Assembly (NCBI RefSeq): GCF_963455295.1
Contig: NZ_OY734020.1
Location: 1,178,001 to 1,242,000, forward strand
Source of the DNA: Candidatus Thiodiazotropha sp. CDECU1
GTDB lineage: Bacteria; Pseudomonadota; Gammaproteobacteria; Chromatiales; Chromatiaceae
DNA: 64,000 bases
Reading direction: 5' to 3'
The notes beneath the pieces are model-generated. The model had not been told where the DNA came from and did not search any database. It saw only the letters and a program-made list of their open reading frames with translations. Positions 16,378 through 25,786 of the stretch are shown here, in pieces. The first letter of the stretch is position 1, and each line of letters starts with the position of its first letter. A program made the translations under genes and the position numbers.

Positions 16378-17038
16378 TTATCTGCAGTCTCACGCCATCC
16401 CCTGGGAGATGGTCTGCATAGATGATGATCATCCCATCCCGTTACAGACCCACGATGTCTCAGGATTGGTTTTTATGGGGGCCGGGGTCAGTGTCAATGA
16501 TCAGCTGCCTTGGATGGAGGGGGAACTGCAGCTGATCCGAAAGGCAATCGATCAGGATCTGCCCGTCATGGGGATCTGTTTCGGAGCGCAACTGATGAGC
16601 CGGGCACTGGGAGGCGAGATCACCCGGGGCAAGGGGATGGAGATAGGCTGGCATCCGGTACAAACCCTGGCGGAGCATGATCATGATGGTTGGCTGGAGG
16701 ATATTCCAGAGCAATTCACAGCCTTTCACTGGCACGCGGATACCTACACACTGCCGCCACATAGTCAGCATCTGCTGCGAAGCAACTGCTTCGATCAGCA
16801 AGGATTTGTCATGGGTGACCACATCGGTATGCAGTTTCATCTAGAGATGACTCGGGAGATGGTGGAAAACTGGATTGAACGCTATGGTAGCGATCTGTTG
16901 CTCGATTCAGACTGTAGTCAATCGGCGCAAGTAATTTTAAGCGCTATCGATCAGCAGATCGAAGCCTTGCATAGGATCTCCGATCTTATTTATGGCAGAT
17001 GGGTTGAGCGTGTGATCGCCAAGCAGGGAGGGTTATGA
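16319..17038 (+). CDS. Class I glutamine amidotransferase-like protein
   Basis: GATase1-fold protein of 239 residues resembling the standalone GMP-synthase-like amidotransferases. The nucleophile elbow is GICFGAQ (Cys87) and the His-x-Glu pair is in MQFHLEM (His174/Glu176), so the catalytic triad is complete. The ATG at 16319 lies within the sortase gene, and the stop overlaps the next gene in an ATGA, so it sits in a coupled run. The acceptor is unknown. Some relatives hydrolyse gamma-glutamyl amides, and others are annotated as GMP synthase-like without evidence. Its place between a sortase and an L,D-transpeptidase suggests an envelope or amino-acid-amide role, but this is inference. Confidence 0.85.
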   Translation: MKPIRIFRHLVCQHPGYLGDYLQSHAIPWEMVCIDDDHPIPLQTHDVSGLVFMGAGVSVNDQLPWMEGELQLIRKAIDQDLPVMGICFGAQLMSRALGGEITRGKGMEIGWHPVQTLAEHDHDGWLEDIPEQFTAFHWHADTYTLPPHSQHLLRSNCFDQQGFVMGDHIGMQFHLEMTREMVENWIERYGSDLLLDSDCSQSAQVILSAIDQQIEALHRISDLIYGRWVERVIAKQGGL

Positions 17039-17766
17039 GACGACTCCTGTTACTGCTCACTCTGATGGTGAACGGGGCATGGGCAGCACAGAATGCCGAG
17101 CTCGATGCGGTGCTGGATAATTTGGGCATCCGAGTTGAACAGCGCCTGCAAGCCCGTTTTGAGCGTGTCGGCGTCGACTATCCACCACAACGGATACAGC
17201 TGATTGCGTTCAAGGAGAGTCGGCGACTCGAGTTGTGGGCATATCAGCATAATCGATGGCGGTTTATCCACGACTATGCCATTTTTGCAGCCAGTGGAAA
17301 GGTGGGACCCAAACTGCGCGAAGGGGACAAACAGGTTCCGGAGGGGTTCTACCGTATCGTGGATCTCAATCCCAATAGTCATTTTCATCTCTCCATGAAA
17401 CTCAATTATCCAAACGGATTTGATTGGTTGAATGCAACCAGAGAGGGTCGGGCAACACCTGGCTCAAATATTTTTATTCATGGCAGTGCATGGTCAGCGG
17501 GTTGTCTGGCAATCGGTAATCACTATATCGAAGAGCTCTTCTATCTGGCTGCTAAGGTGGGTCTGCAACGCGCTGCGGTTATGATTGTCCCTTACGACTT
17601 CCGTTATAGGGAGATTGCACCAACCCACAACGGGCCTTCCTGGTTGGGAGAGTTATATGCCTATTTGAAACTGCGTCTGGATCAATTCCCATTGGCGGAC
17701 AAGGCATTCAAGTGCGCCTATGATTGCAGGGAAGCTTCAACCACAAAGCAAAGGGCGCTGCCTTAA
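17035..17766 (+). CDS. YafK-type L,D-transpeptidase family protein
   Basis: Exported YkuD-domain protein of 243 residues, starting with a short signal peptide (MRRLLLLLTLMVNGAWA). The catalytic motif is intact: FIHGSAWSAGCLAIG with His149 and Cys157. Such enzymes make 3-3 peptidoglycan cross-links, attach lipoproteins to peptidoglycan, or (DpaA/YafK) release them. The KxxRxLELWAY and GPKLREGDKQVPEGFY stretches fit the YafK subgroup. It follows the amidotransferase with an ATGA overlap, so it is probably the last gene of the plus-strand sortase run. A link to anchoring of the sortase substrate is plausible but unproven. Confidence 0.88.
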   Translation: MRRLLLLLTLMVNGAWAAQNAELDAVLDNLGIRVEQRLQARFERVGVDYPPQRIQLIAFKESRRLELWAYQHNRWRFIHDYAIFAASGKVGPKLREGDKQVPEGFYRIVDLNPNSHFHLSMKLNYPNGFDWLNATREGRATPGSNIFIHGSAWSAGCLAIGNHYIEELFYLAAKVGLQRAAVMIVPYDFRYREIAPTHNGPSWLGELYAYLKLRLDQFPLADKAFKCAYDCREASTTKQRALP

Positions 17767-17864
17767 AAAGATGCTGTAAAAATAGAGCCCCAGCCTTGTT
17801 CCAACCCATATAAATGATTGGCCGGCATGGCATGCTTGAAACATGCATAACCAATGAGGTGGAT

Positions 17865-18548
17865 TTATTTTAGGTTTGCCAGATAGGTTGCCACAGCATC
17901 CATGTCCTGATCGCTGAGACGTATGGCGACTCCCGACATCCAGACGTTGGTGCGCTTGCCGGTACGGTCGCGAAACTCTTTCAACATCTTAACCACATAA
18001 TCGTGGCGTTGACCGGCAAGGCGGGCATAGCCTTCCTGGCCACGCCCATTGTCACCATGACATTTGACGCAGTTCTGTTTGTAGATCTTCTCACCATCGG
18101 CAAGTAGCGAGAGATTGCCGCCGCCTGAGGGTTTCATCTCCATATCCGCATAGTAGAGAGCAATTTTAATTTTGTCTTCGAAGCTGAAGGTCTTGGCCAG
18201 ATTACTCATTAGATACTCATTGCGTCGGCCGTCGCCGAAACGTTGGAACTGATCGACAATATAAGCTGGATTCTGTCCGGCCAGATTGGGTGCGAGTGGC
18301 TGCACTGCGATGCCGTCTTTACCATGACAGGTATTGCAGAGGATCGTCCGCTCACGTCCCTCGTCGATCATTTGCTTATGTAATTTACGGTTTTTTGCTA
18401 TCGCCTGGATACGGTTTTCCAGGTTTTTACGCAGGTTGAGATCCTCGTTCAATTCATCGGCCATAGCATTCTGGCCCATCAGCATTGAGGCAATCGCTAT
18501 AAGTGTGATTGTCAACAGCCAATTTATAATCGGAACTCTGGATCGCAT
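17865..18548 (-). CDS. Dihaem cytochrome c (c4-like)
   Basis: Periplasmic electron carrier of 227 residues. It has a signal peptide (to about residue 30) and two c-type haem sites: CNTCH at 71-75 and CVKCH at 159-163, each followed by a Met-containing region that could supply axial ligands. The two-domain arrangement and NLAGQ / RLAGQ motifs are typical of cytochrome c4-type proteins feeding terminal oxidases. It is monocistronic and convergent with the L,D-transpeptidase gene. The hairpin region around 17817-17854 between them has no T-tract. It fits the sulfur-oxidising, respiratory lifestyle of the window. Confidence 0.9.
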   Translation of the reverse strand: MRSRVPIINWLLTITLIAIASMLMGQNAMADELNEDLNLRKNLENRIQAIAKNRKLHKQMIDEGRERTILCNTCHGKDGIAVQPLAPNLAGQNPAYIVDQFQRFGDGRRNEYLMSNLAKTFSFEDKIKIALYYADMEMKPSGGGNLSLLADGEKIYKQNCVKCHGDNGRGQEGYARLAGQRHDYVVKMLKEFRDRTGKRTNVWMSGVAIRLSDQDMDAVATYLANLK

Positions 18549-18700
18549 CTGGTTCTACCCCTGCTATGATGTGCATCTCAAATGAACATAGCGGCCAAGG
18601 TTTTTGAGACTTGATTCACATAATGTTTTTTTAGGAATCTAATGTATAGAGAGCCGGGTCGTCAATAAATAACGCTATCAGTTCACATGATTTGCAGGTG

Positions 18701-18711
18701 TTTTTTTTTTT
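18701..18711 (+). repeat. T11 homopolymer upstream of mrcB
   Basis: Eleven consecutive T lie 39 bases before the mrcB start. No stem precedes them, so this is not an intrinsic terminator. Such tracts can vary in length and alter promoter spacing, but nothing here shows that it does. Confidence 0.6.
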
Positions 18712-18750
18712 ACATATTTCCGTCGACAGGAGACTGCACAGCAGCCGAAT

Positions 18751-21075
18751 ATGACGAAAAAGCGAGCAAAGCGGGGTAGACGCAGATCCAATCGTAGTGG
18801 AACCCAGAGATGGAAGCGCTGGCTGTTTCTTGGCCTGGTCACCATGCTGTTGGCGTCGATTCTATATGTCCTTTATCTCGATCAGGTGGTACAAAGCCGT
18901 TTTCAAGGCCGTCGCTGGGATGTGCCGGCCAAGGTATATAGCCGGACCCTTGATCTCTACCCAGGTGCCAGGGTCTCCTCTAACCATCTTCAACAGACCC
19001 TCGATGGGCTTGGTTATCGTCGGGTTGAGCACCCGGATAGTCCTGGGCAGTACTCCGCCTTCCGCGGTCGTTATCTTGTACGCACCCGCCCATTTCATTT
19101 TCCCGACATTGATCGTTCCAGCGACTATCTGGAAATCGTCATGGATTCCCTGGGCGTAAGTTCGTTAAAACGGGCGGGGAACGGAGATCCGATCGGTCAC
19201 TATCGTATTGAACCGAGGCTGATAGGCAGTCTTGCGTCAACCCAAGGTGAAGACCGTATTCTGCTTACCCGCGAGGAGCTTCCGGAATTGTTGATAACGG
19301 GTTTGATCGCAGTGGAGGATCGTAATTTCTATCATCACGCCGGTATCGATCTGATGGCAATCGGGCGGGCAATCTGGGCCAATCTGGTTGCAAAACGTGT
19401 GGTACAAGGTGGCAGTACCCTGACCCAGCAGCTGGTGAAGAACTATTTCCTGAGTGCGGAACGCACCCTGTGGCGCAAAATAAATGAAATCGCCATGGCA
19501 CTGATATTGGATTTGCGATACCACAAGGATGATATCCTCGAGGCCTACGCGAATGAGATCTACCTGGGTCAGCAGGGGGGCAAGGCGATTCACGGCTTTG
19601 CCCTGGCCAGCCGTTTCTACTTCAATCGTCCCCTGCATGAGCTTGACCTTCCTCGCTTGGCCCTGCTCGTCACCCTGGTTCGAGGGCCATCTGCCTATGA
19701 TCCGAGACGTCATCCCGAGCCAGCGAAAAAGAGACGCGGCCTGATCTTACAGTTGATGGCGGATCAGGGTGTGATTACCCAGCAGCAGGCAGCAGCAGCA
19801 CAGCAGCAGCCGCTCGGTGTGGAGCAGGGTGACCTGCAAAGCTCGGGTAGTCCGGCGTTTATGGACCTGGTGAAGCGCCAGTTACGCAGAGATTATAAAG
19901 AGGAAGATTTAAGTGCTGGCGATTTAAGAATTTTCTCCACCCTAGACCCCTGGTTTCAAAGTCGCGCTGAACAGGCGCTTTCCCAGCAGTTGAATGAGTT
20001 AGAGGAGAAACAGGGTATAGATGCTGGCACATTGCAGGGTGCTATTACCCTGGCAGATAGCGAGACTGGAGAGGTGTTGGCTGTCGTGGGGGATAGAAAT
20101 CCACGTTATGCGGGATTTAATCGGGCCCTGGATGCGGTACGCCCGGTGGGATCATTAATCAAACCCGCTGTCTACCTGGCTGCGCTGTCTCAACCTGGAG
20201 ACTTTCATCTGCTTTCTCCCCTTGAGGATGGACCGATCCAGATCAAGGGGATGAATGGTGAGATCTGGACCCCAAGCAATTATGACAATCAGAGTCATGA
20301 CGGGGTGACCCTGGAGCAGGCGCTTACTGAATCGTTCAATCAGGCAACGGTCCGTCTCGGCCTCTCCGTTGGGCTTGAATCGGTGATCGATACTCTATAC
20401 AAGCTGGGGATACGCCGCCCTCTCCCGGCCTATCCGTCACTGCTCCTGGGTGCTGTCTCTCTATCGCCACTCGAGATGACCCAGATGTACCAGACCCTGG
20501 CCAATGGCGGATATGGCGCCACATTGAAATCGATTCGAGATGTGACCGATGCCCAAGGAACGCCCCTCTCTCGCTATCCTCTGGCGATTGAATCAAGGGC
20601 GGATAGCCGTGCAGTCTACTTGTTGCGACATGCGTTAAACGAAGTGACCCACAGTGGTACCGGCAAGGCACTTCGCTGGTTGTTGCCGGGAGAGGTGGAA
20701 GTGGCTGGAAAGACAGGGACTACGGATAAACTACGGGATAGCTGGTTTGCCGGGTTCGATCGGAAGCATATCGCCGTGGTTTGGGTAGGACGGGATGACA
20801 ACGGTCCTACCGGCTTGACGGGATCCTCCGGGGCGATGCGGGTTTGGGCCAGATTGATGACTGCTATCGGGGTCTCGACACTGCAGCAGAATCGGCCGGT
20901 AGGGGTGGAAATGCAGACTATCGATCCCGCAACCGGTCTCCTGGGCGAGGGTTGTCCCGCTGCCCTTGAGTATCCCTTCATCAGTGGCAGCGGTCCCACA
21001 TCCCGGGCACCCTGCGCCCGTTCAGGTTCACTGGTCGAAGACGGAGTTCTCTGGTTTCAACGCTTCTTCAACTAA
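18751..21075 (+). CDS. mrcB: Penicillin-binding protein 1B (bifunctional)
   Basis: Inner-membrane peptidoglycan glycosyltransferase/transpeptidase of 774 residues. It has a very basic cytoplasmic start (KKRAKRGRRR), a transmembrane helix (about 26-45) and a UvrB-like regulatory domain. A GT51 domain follows with AVEDRNFYHHAGID and GGSTLTQQLVKN, then a transpeptidase domain with SLIK (active Ser), SFN and the KTGTT box. The length and order match class A PBP1b. A Gln/Ala-rich linker lies between the domains near residue 350. The gene appears to be a single unit; the next plus-strand gene begins 260 bases later. Confidence 0.96.
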   Translation: MTKKRAKRGRRRSNRSGTQRWKRWLFLGLVTMLLASILYVLYLDQVVQSRFQGRRWDVPAKVYSRTLDLYPGARVSSNHLQQTLDGLGYRRVEHPDSPGQYSAFRGRYLVRTRPFHFPDIDRSSDYLEIVMDSLGVSSLKRAGNGDPIGHYRIEPRLIGSLASTQGEDRILLTREELPELLITGLIAVEDRNFYHHAGIDLMAIGRAIWANLVAKRVVQGGSTLTQQLVKNYFLSAERTLWRKINEIAMALILDLRYHKDDILEAYANEIYLGQQGGKAIHGFALASRFYFNRPLHELDLPRLALLVTLVRGPSAYDPRRHPEPAKKRRGLILQLMADQGVITQQQAAAAQQQPLGVEQGDLQSSGSPAFMDLVKRQLRRDYKEEDLSAGDLRIFSTLDPWFQSRAEQALSQQLNELEEKQGIDAGTLQGAITLADSETGEVLAVVGDRNPRYAGFNRALDAVRPVGSLIKPAVYLAALSQPGDFHLLSPLEDGPIQIKGMNGEIWTPSNYDNQSHDGVTLEQALTESFNQATVRLGLSVGLESVIDTLYKLGIRRPLPAYPSLLLGAVSLSPLEMTQMYQTLANGGYGATLKSIRDVTDAQGTPLSRYPLAIESRADSRAVYLLRHALNEVTHSGTGKALRWLLPGEVEVAGKTGTTDKLRDSWFAGFDRKHIAVVWVGRDDNGPTGLTGSSGAMRVWARLMTAIGVSTLQQNRPVGVEMQTIDPATGLLGEGCPAALEYPFISGSGPTSRAPCARSGSLVEDGVLWFQRFFN

Positions 21076-21334
21076 ATCGCTACGCAGAATCGAGCGCTTG
21101 CGGTCGATATCTTCCCGCCCCGATTCTACTCATCCCGGGCGGTTGGTCGGGAGTGCGGGAAGGTCTGGGTGGCAGGAAATTAGAACATCTTTCATAAAAT
21201 GTTACCAAAATAAGCGTCAAGCTCTTCGATTTGGTGCCGATAACGGGATAATCTGGAGGTATATTCGGTAATTATTGAGATATTTATTTAGCGGACAGCA
21301 TCTGGCTAGGAGTGCCCCTTGCAACGGACTACCA

Positions 21335-24300
21335 ATGAATAATCGCAGAAGACACCAACGGCTGGAGATCGATCTACAGGCAAGTCTGTCTATTCAGGAG
21401 CAGCGCTTCGATGATTGCCGGATTTGTAACTTTTCCCAAGGTGGGGTCTATCTGCACTGTGGTGATGACAGGCTGAATGAGCTACTGACCGATGGCTATA
21501 TCGCCGAATCCGATCGTCAGGAGGCTCTGCTCAGGGTTGCCTCCAACCAGGTGCGGATTGTCATTGTCTACAAACATCAACATGGTATCGGTGGCAGTAT
21601 AAGTGATCCTGAGGAAGGCGAGGCGCTGTATACCTATCTTCAGGCGCAACGGGAAACCAAGAATATCGAGATGCGTTTACCCGATAGCGCGGTGGTAACA
21701 CCAGTGATAGGGGAGCTGCAGCAGCGGTTGCTCGATTATCTCAACCCCAAGCTTGCAGCCTTTTTCCTGCAGGCCAGAGATGCCTTGCTGGCCAGCGCGA
21801 ACGAGCCCCAGTTCAGTCAACAGGAATCCACGCTGATTTTGATGATGACCGCCCTGGAAAGGGAGGAAGCAGATATCAGCGCGGCATTTTTCCGCCAGGT
21901 AGAAAAGGCGTTTGATGAACTGGCCGGCCTGGCCGGCATCAACTCCACAGCATCGACAGAGGATGATCACGAGCTGGAGTTGGTGGAGAAGGTGGATATA
22001 GACCACTGGGTTGTGATTAACGATATTGCCAGGCAGATCGAGACAGATCTGGCGCGTAACCTCTATCATCTGGAAACCTCACTCACTTATCTCACAGAAC
22101 ATACCATCAAGGATGAGAACAATCCGCTCTCCCCGATCAGTCTGCTTAATGCCTTGAAACATGCATTGGACAGGTTCGATTTGGAAATCAACTGTTTTCA
22201 CTTGATTCTGAGTGTGTTTCAAGGGACGGTGCTGGATGGAATCGATAGTCTCTATGAATCGATATTGGAACTGTTCAAGCAGAAGGGAATCGACTTTACT
22301 TCTCAATACAGGGATAGCGCCAGCCACAGTCATCCCACAAAAAAGATTTTCCATCCGAATGTTGGCAAGGTTCTGCAACATCTGTCCACGTTGTTTGATG
22401 TCAAGCATCATACCAATCAGGATGATTTGGGACCGGAAGTAGCCAGGATTGACAAGACCCAGGTTATAGAATCACTCAACAACCTGCCCTTGAGGTTTGG
22501 CTCATCAGTCCTCAAGCAGCTCGAGCATGAGCTGGAAAACCAATCAGACGTCGAGCAAAAAATCGATCCAGTGGTGAGTGCAGCGATCAGTACCGGTGAA
22601 GAACTGGTTTCTGCGCTACGTGATGATCCGCTGGTGCCGTCAGAGCTGAAAGACCTGCTTAATCGGATGGAGATTCAGATTATTCAGGAGGTGGTGAATG
22701 ACCCCTCGCTATTGGAGAACAGTAAACATCCTGTCAGGCGTCTGCTTGCTACCATAGAATCCCTGGCGCCTTATATCACAATAGGGAAGCAGTTGTCACA
22801 ACTACGTGATATGGCAAAGATTTCTCAACTGCTGGATGCCATCGACAGCAACAAGCTGAGTGCTGTATCTGAAGTGACACGTGCACTAGAGGCTTTAAAA
22901 CATACCCAGTTGGAGAATTTCCACCGCAATCGTCAGCTTGCCATAGACCACTGTGAAAAGGATGAGCAACACATTGCAGCGGAGCGTGCAGTCTCAAGCC
23001 ATATACGCAGTCAACTGTCGGGTAAATCTGTATCCAATGCGGTTGCAAGATTGTTTCAATTTGGCTGGGTCAATCTGCTGGTGCAGACTTATGCGATCGA
23101 GGGTGAAGAGAGTACGGCCTGGAAGGCCTATTCCCGTGTCATCGACATAATGGGTAAGCTGTTTCTAAACTCATCAACCCCGCACGAAATGAGCGAAAAT
23201 CGAATCCGTGATCTGATCTCGCTGATCAGAAAGGGATTTCGTGACTATCCCGTCTATCCCGAAGGAAGTCGAAGTTTCGCTCTCGAACTACAGACGGCAC
23301 TCGTAAGAGGAGGCGATGCAGCGCAACCCTTTTATGAGCAGAGGATTGAGGTTGATGAGGACTATCTGGCTCAATTTTTCACCAGCAACGTTATAACTAC
23401 CGATCCTGCTGCCGAGTCAGCAATAGATGAGGCGTCCTTGGAAAGAGTCAAGGGCCTCGATATCGATACCTGGATGGTTGTGGACTCAGGTGAGCGGATG
23501 CTTTATCTGGCTTGGAAAAACAATGACTCCAACCGTTTCCTGTTTGTGGATGGTAATGGCTTGAAGGCTTTGGATATCCCTGCCGGGGAATTGGCGGAGT
23601 TTGTTGCAAGCGGTGACTACAGCGTAATGCAGGACCGGGTGCAGCCGATCGTAGACAGGGCCATCGATCGCATACTCTTGACGAGCTATAACCAGATTAA
23701 GGATGAGTCTTCCATCGATGAGCTGACCGGGCTTTTTAATCGCCGCAGATTTGAACGCTATTTGCGTGAACTGACGGTAGCAGCGGAGAACAACACTACC
23801 CAACACGTATTGATACTTCTCGATCTGGACAAGTTTAATGTGGTCAATGACCTGTGCGGTTTGGAAGGGGGTGACCAGCTGTTGCAGACAGTATCATCGA
23901 TTCTTTCCAGTTACCTTACCAAAGATGGCATGGTGGCACGTATCGGAGACGATGAATTCGCACTGCTGATCAGAAATGCGGACCTGGAGAAGGGGTTCCA
24001 GAATGCCGAATCGCTGCGGCGTACGATCGAGGAGTATCGCTTCAGCTGGAATGATCGTCTGATACCTGTCTCCGCGAGTCTCGGAGTTGTGCTGGTGGAT
24101 GACCGGGTTCAGGGCAATACCAGTGAACTTTTACAGGCTGCAAAATCGGCCTGTCATATGGCAAAAGAGGGTGGTAGAAACTGCACCCGTCTCTATTCGG
24201 AGTCTGATTCGGCTTATCAGAAGCACATGCGCAATATCCAGACGATCCCAACCATTCAGGAAGCATTGGCAAACGATCGAATGGTACTTTTCGCCCAACC

Positions 24301-25024
24301 CATCGTTCCATTAAAGCAGGATGCGGGATTGAATCCACATTATGAAATCCTACTGCGTATCATCGATGACAAGGGTCAGCCACAATCTCCTCAGAGCTTC
24401 ATCAAAATCGCAGAACAGTACGACTTGATGCGGGCCGTGGATCACTGGGTGGTAGATCACTTTTTTGATGCAATCAAGCCATTTGGCGATGGATCGTTGG
24501 GAGATGTTAGTTTTTCTGTCAATCTGTCCACCAAATCTGTTGTCGATAGCGAATTCAAGCGCTATTTGAAGCAACGTATAAACGAATCACCCATACCGAC
24601 TCAACAACTTGGGTTCGAGGTCACTGAAACCGCCCTTGCCAGGGATATCAAGGATACGGTGGCATTCATGAATGATGTCAGATCGATGGGATGCTCCTGT
24701 TATCTGGACGATTTTGGATCCGGTTTTGCCTCCTTCTCATATCTCAAGGATTTTCCAGTCAATTATGTAAAAATTGACGGCATATTCGTACGCGAAATGA
24801 TTCAGAATACGGCGGATTTGGCGATGGTTATTTCAATCATGGAACTGGCGCATTTCATGGACAAGGTAGTGATTGCCGAACATGTAAGCGATGCTTCTAT
24901 CGGCAAGGCACTGAAGGAGATGGGGGTGGATTATGCTCAAGGCTTCCATTTCGGGCGTCCCCGGACCTTCGTTGATGTTTTACAAGATATTGTCGGTGAT
25001 CGAAAACAGATCTCCAATGCCTGA
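21335..25024 (+). CDS. PilZ / DUF1631 / GGDEF / EAL protein
   Basis: Large cytoplasmic c-di-GMP-related protein of about 1229 residues. The N-terminal segment NRRRHQRLEI with the following NFSQGG matches a PilZ c-di-GMP-binding domain. The middle 600 residues resemble DUF1631 (NPLSPISLLNALKHAL, FQGTVLDGIDSLYE). A GGDEF domain with the altered signature GDDEF and an EAL domain (YEILLRI, EVTETALA, DDFGSGFASF) follow. The degenerate GGDEF suggests loss or change of cyclase activity, with the EAL part possibly active. The ATG at 21335 is preferred because it begins just before the PilZ motif; a TTG at 21275 adds 20 unrelated residues but has a GGAGGT 14 bases upstream. It stands alone. Confidence 0.87.
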   Translation: MNNRRRHQRLEIDLQASLSIQEQRFDDCRICNFSQGGVYLHCGDDRLNELLTDGYIAESDRQEALLRVASNQVRIVIVYKHQHGIGGSISDPEEGEALYTYLQAQRETKNIEMRLPDSAVVTPVIGELQQRLLDYLNPKLAAFFLQARDALLASANEPQFSQQESTLILMMTALEREEADISAAFFRQVEKAFDELAGLAGINSTASTEDDHELELVEKVDIDHWVVINDIARQIETDLARNLYHLETSLTYLTEHTIKDENNPLSPISLLNALKHALDRFDLEINCFHLILSVFQGTVLDGIDSLYESILELFKQKGIDFTSQYRDSASHSHPTKKIFHPNVGKVLQHLSTLFDVKHHTNQDDLGPEVARIDKTQVIESLNNLPLRFGSSVLKQLEHELENQSDVEQKIDPVVSAAISTGEELVSALRDDPLVPSELKDLLNRMEIQIIQEVVNDPSLLENSKHPVRRLLATIESLAPYITIGKQLSQLRDMAKISQLLDAIDSNKLSAVSEVTRALEALKHTQLENFHRNRQLAIDHCEKDEQHIAAERAVSSHIRSQLSGKSVSNAVARLFQFGWVNLLVQTYAIEGEESTAWKAYSRVIDIMGKLFLNSSTPHEMSENRIRDLISLIRKGFRDYPVYPEGSRSFALELQTALVRGGDAAQPFYEQRIEVDEDYLAQFFTSNVITTDPAAESAIDEASLERVKGLDIDTWMVVDSGERMLYLAWKNNDSNRFLFVDGNGLKALDIPAGELAEFVASGDYSVMQDRVQPIVDRAIDRILLTSYNQIKDESSIDELTGLFNRRRFERYLRELTVAAENNTTQHVLILLDLDKFNVVNDLCGLEGGDQLLQTVSSILSSYLTKDGMVARIGDDEFALLIRNADLEKGFQNAESLRRTIEEYRFSWNDRLIPVSASLGVVLVDDRVQGNTSELLQAAKSACHMAKEGGRNCTRLYSESDSAYQKHMRNIQTIPTIQEALANDRMVLFAQPIVPLKQDAGLNPHYEILLRIIDDKGQPQSPQSFIKIAEQYDLMRAVDHWVVDHFFDAIKPFGDGSLGDVSFSVNLSTKSVVDSEFKRYLKQRINESPIPTQQLGFEVTETALARDIKDTVAFMNDVRSMGCSCYLDDFGSGFASFSYLKDFPVNYVKIDGIFVREMIQNTADLAMVISIMELAHFMDKVVIAEHVSDASIGKALKEMGVDYAQGFHFGRPRTFVDVLQDIVGDRKQISNA

Positions 25025-25271
25025 TCAATCCATCCACGCTCAGGTCACTGCCATTTCCCACCGGGATATTCATCAGGGTCCTTTAAACAAGTGAGATCGG
25101 ATCTCCCATACAAATAGCCTGTATGCAGAAATTGTGACCCTGTACAGGGTGTACTGACTGCCGGATAGTGGGTATGTTCGCCTGCAACAGTCACTAAGCG
25201 TTTATTGAAAGGCATCAGATAGGCTACAATCCGAGCAGAATTCCATTCCTGAACCCTGAAGGAGCCGAGGC

Positions 25272-25769
25272 TTGACCCTGTATGCCGCCGACAAATTGAT
25301 TGCCCAGGCCCGGGTATTGGCAGCTGAGTATCGTCGTACTATGGGGAAGCCCCTGCCTGGCATCAGTAATGAAATAGCTGAATATGATGCAATGAAGCTA
25401 CTTCAACTGGAACCCAAACCCCAGGGTGAGGGTGGCTACGATGCTGTCGATCCTGGTCGCGGCGGCAAGCAGGTTCAGATCAAATCAAGAACCATCTTCG
25501 ATGAAAGCAAGTCGGGTCAAAGGATTGGTCAGCTAAAGCTCGATAAGGATTGGGATAGCGTAGTCCTGGTACTCATGGATGAGGATTATGAACCCTATGA
25601 GATCTATGAAGCGGAACGGGACGAGATTCTCGAATATGTGGGCAAGAGCAGCAGTAACCGGGCAAAACGCGGTGCCATGTCTGTGGCGCGATTTAAGATC
25701 ATTGGTCGTCTGGCCTGGACCCGCGACAGCGGCCTTGAACCCGAAGTCTGGGATAATCAGGCTGACTAG
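25272..25769 (+). CDS. Conserved hypothetical protein (DUF6998-like)
   Basis: A 165-residue soluble protein. It contains EYRRTMGKPLPGISNEIAEYDAMKLL followed by VQIKSRTIF, a pattern that looks like the small nuclease-like or DUF6998-type domain; I am not certain of the family name. The QIKSR segment next to a conserved GYDAVDP is reminiscent of a PD-(D/E)XK-like core, but the acidic residues are not clear enough to claim a nuclease. The start is a TTG with AAGGAG eight bases upstream. It ends 17 bases before yoaA, so the two are probably cotranscribed, which would fit a DNA-related role. Confidence 0.7.
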   Translation: MTLYAADKLIAQARVLAAEYRRTMGKPLPGISNEIAEYDAMKLLQLEPKPQGEGGYDAVDPGRGGKQVQIKSRTIFDESKSGQRIGQLKLDKDWDSVVLVLMDEDYEPYEIYEAERDEILEYVGKSSSNRAKRGAMSVARFKIIGRLAWTRDSGLEPEVWDNQAD

Positions 25770-25786
25770 CCCCGCGTAATTGGTCG

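Noticed and set aside
17817-17854. Hairpin between the L,D-transpeptidase and cytochrome genes as a terminator
   Set aside because: The stem is interrupted and there is no T-tract on either strand.
19778-19812. CAG-rich tract in mrcB as a repeat
   Set aside because: A Gln/Ala codon run within the coding linker; not a repeat array.
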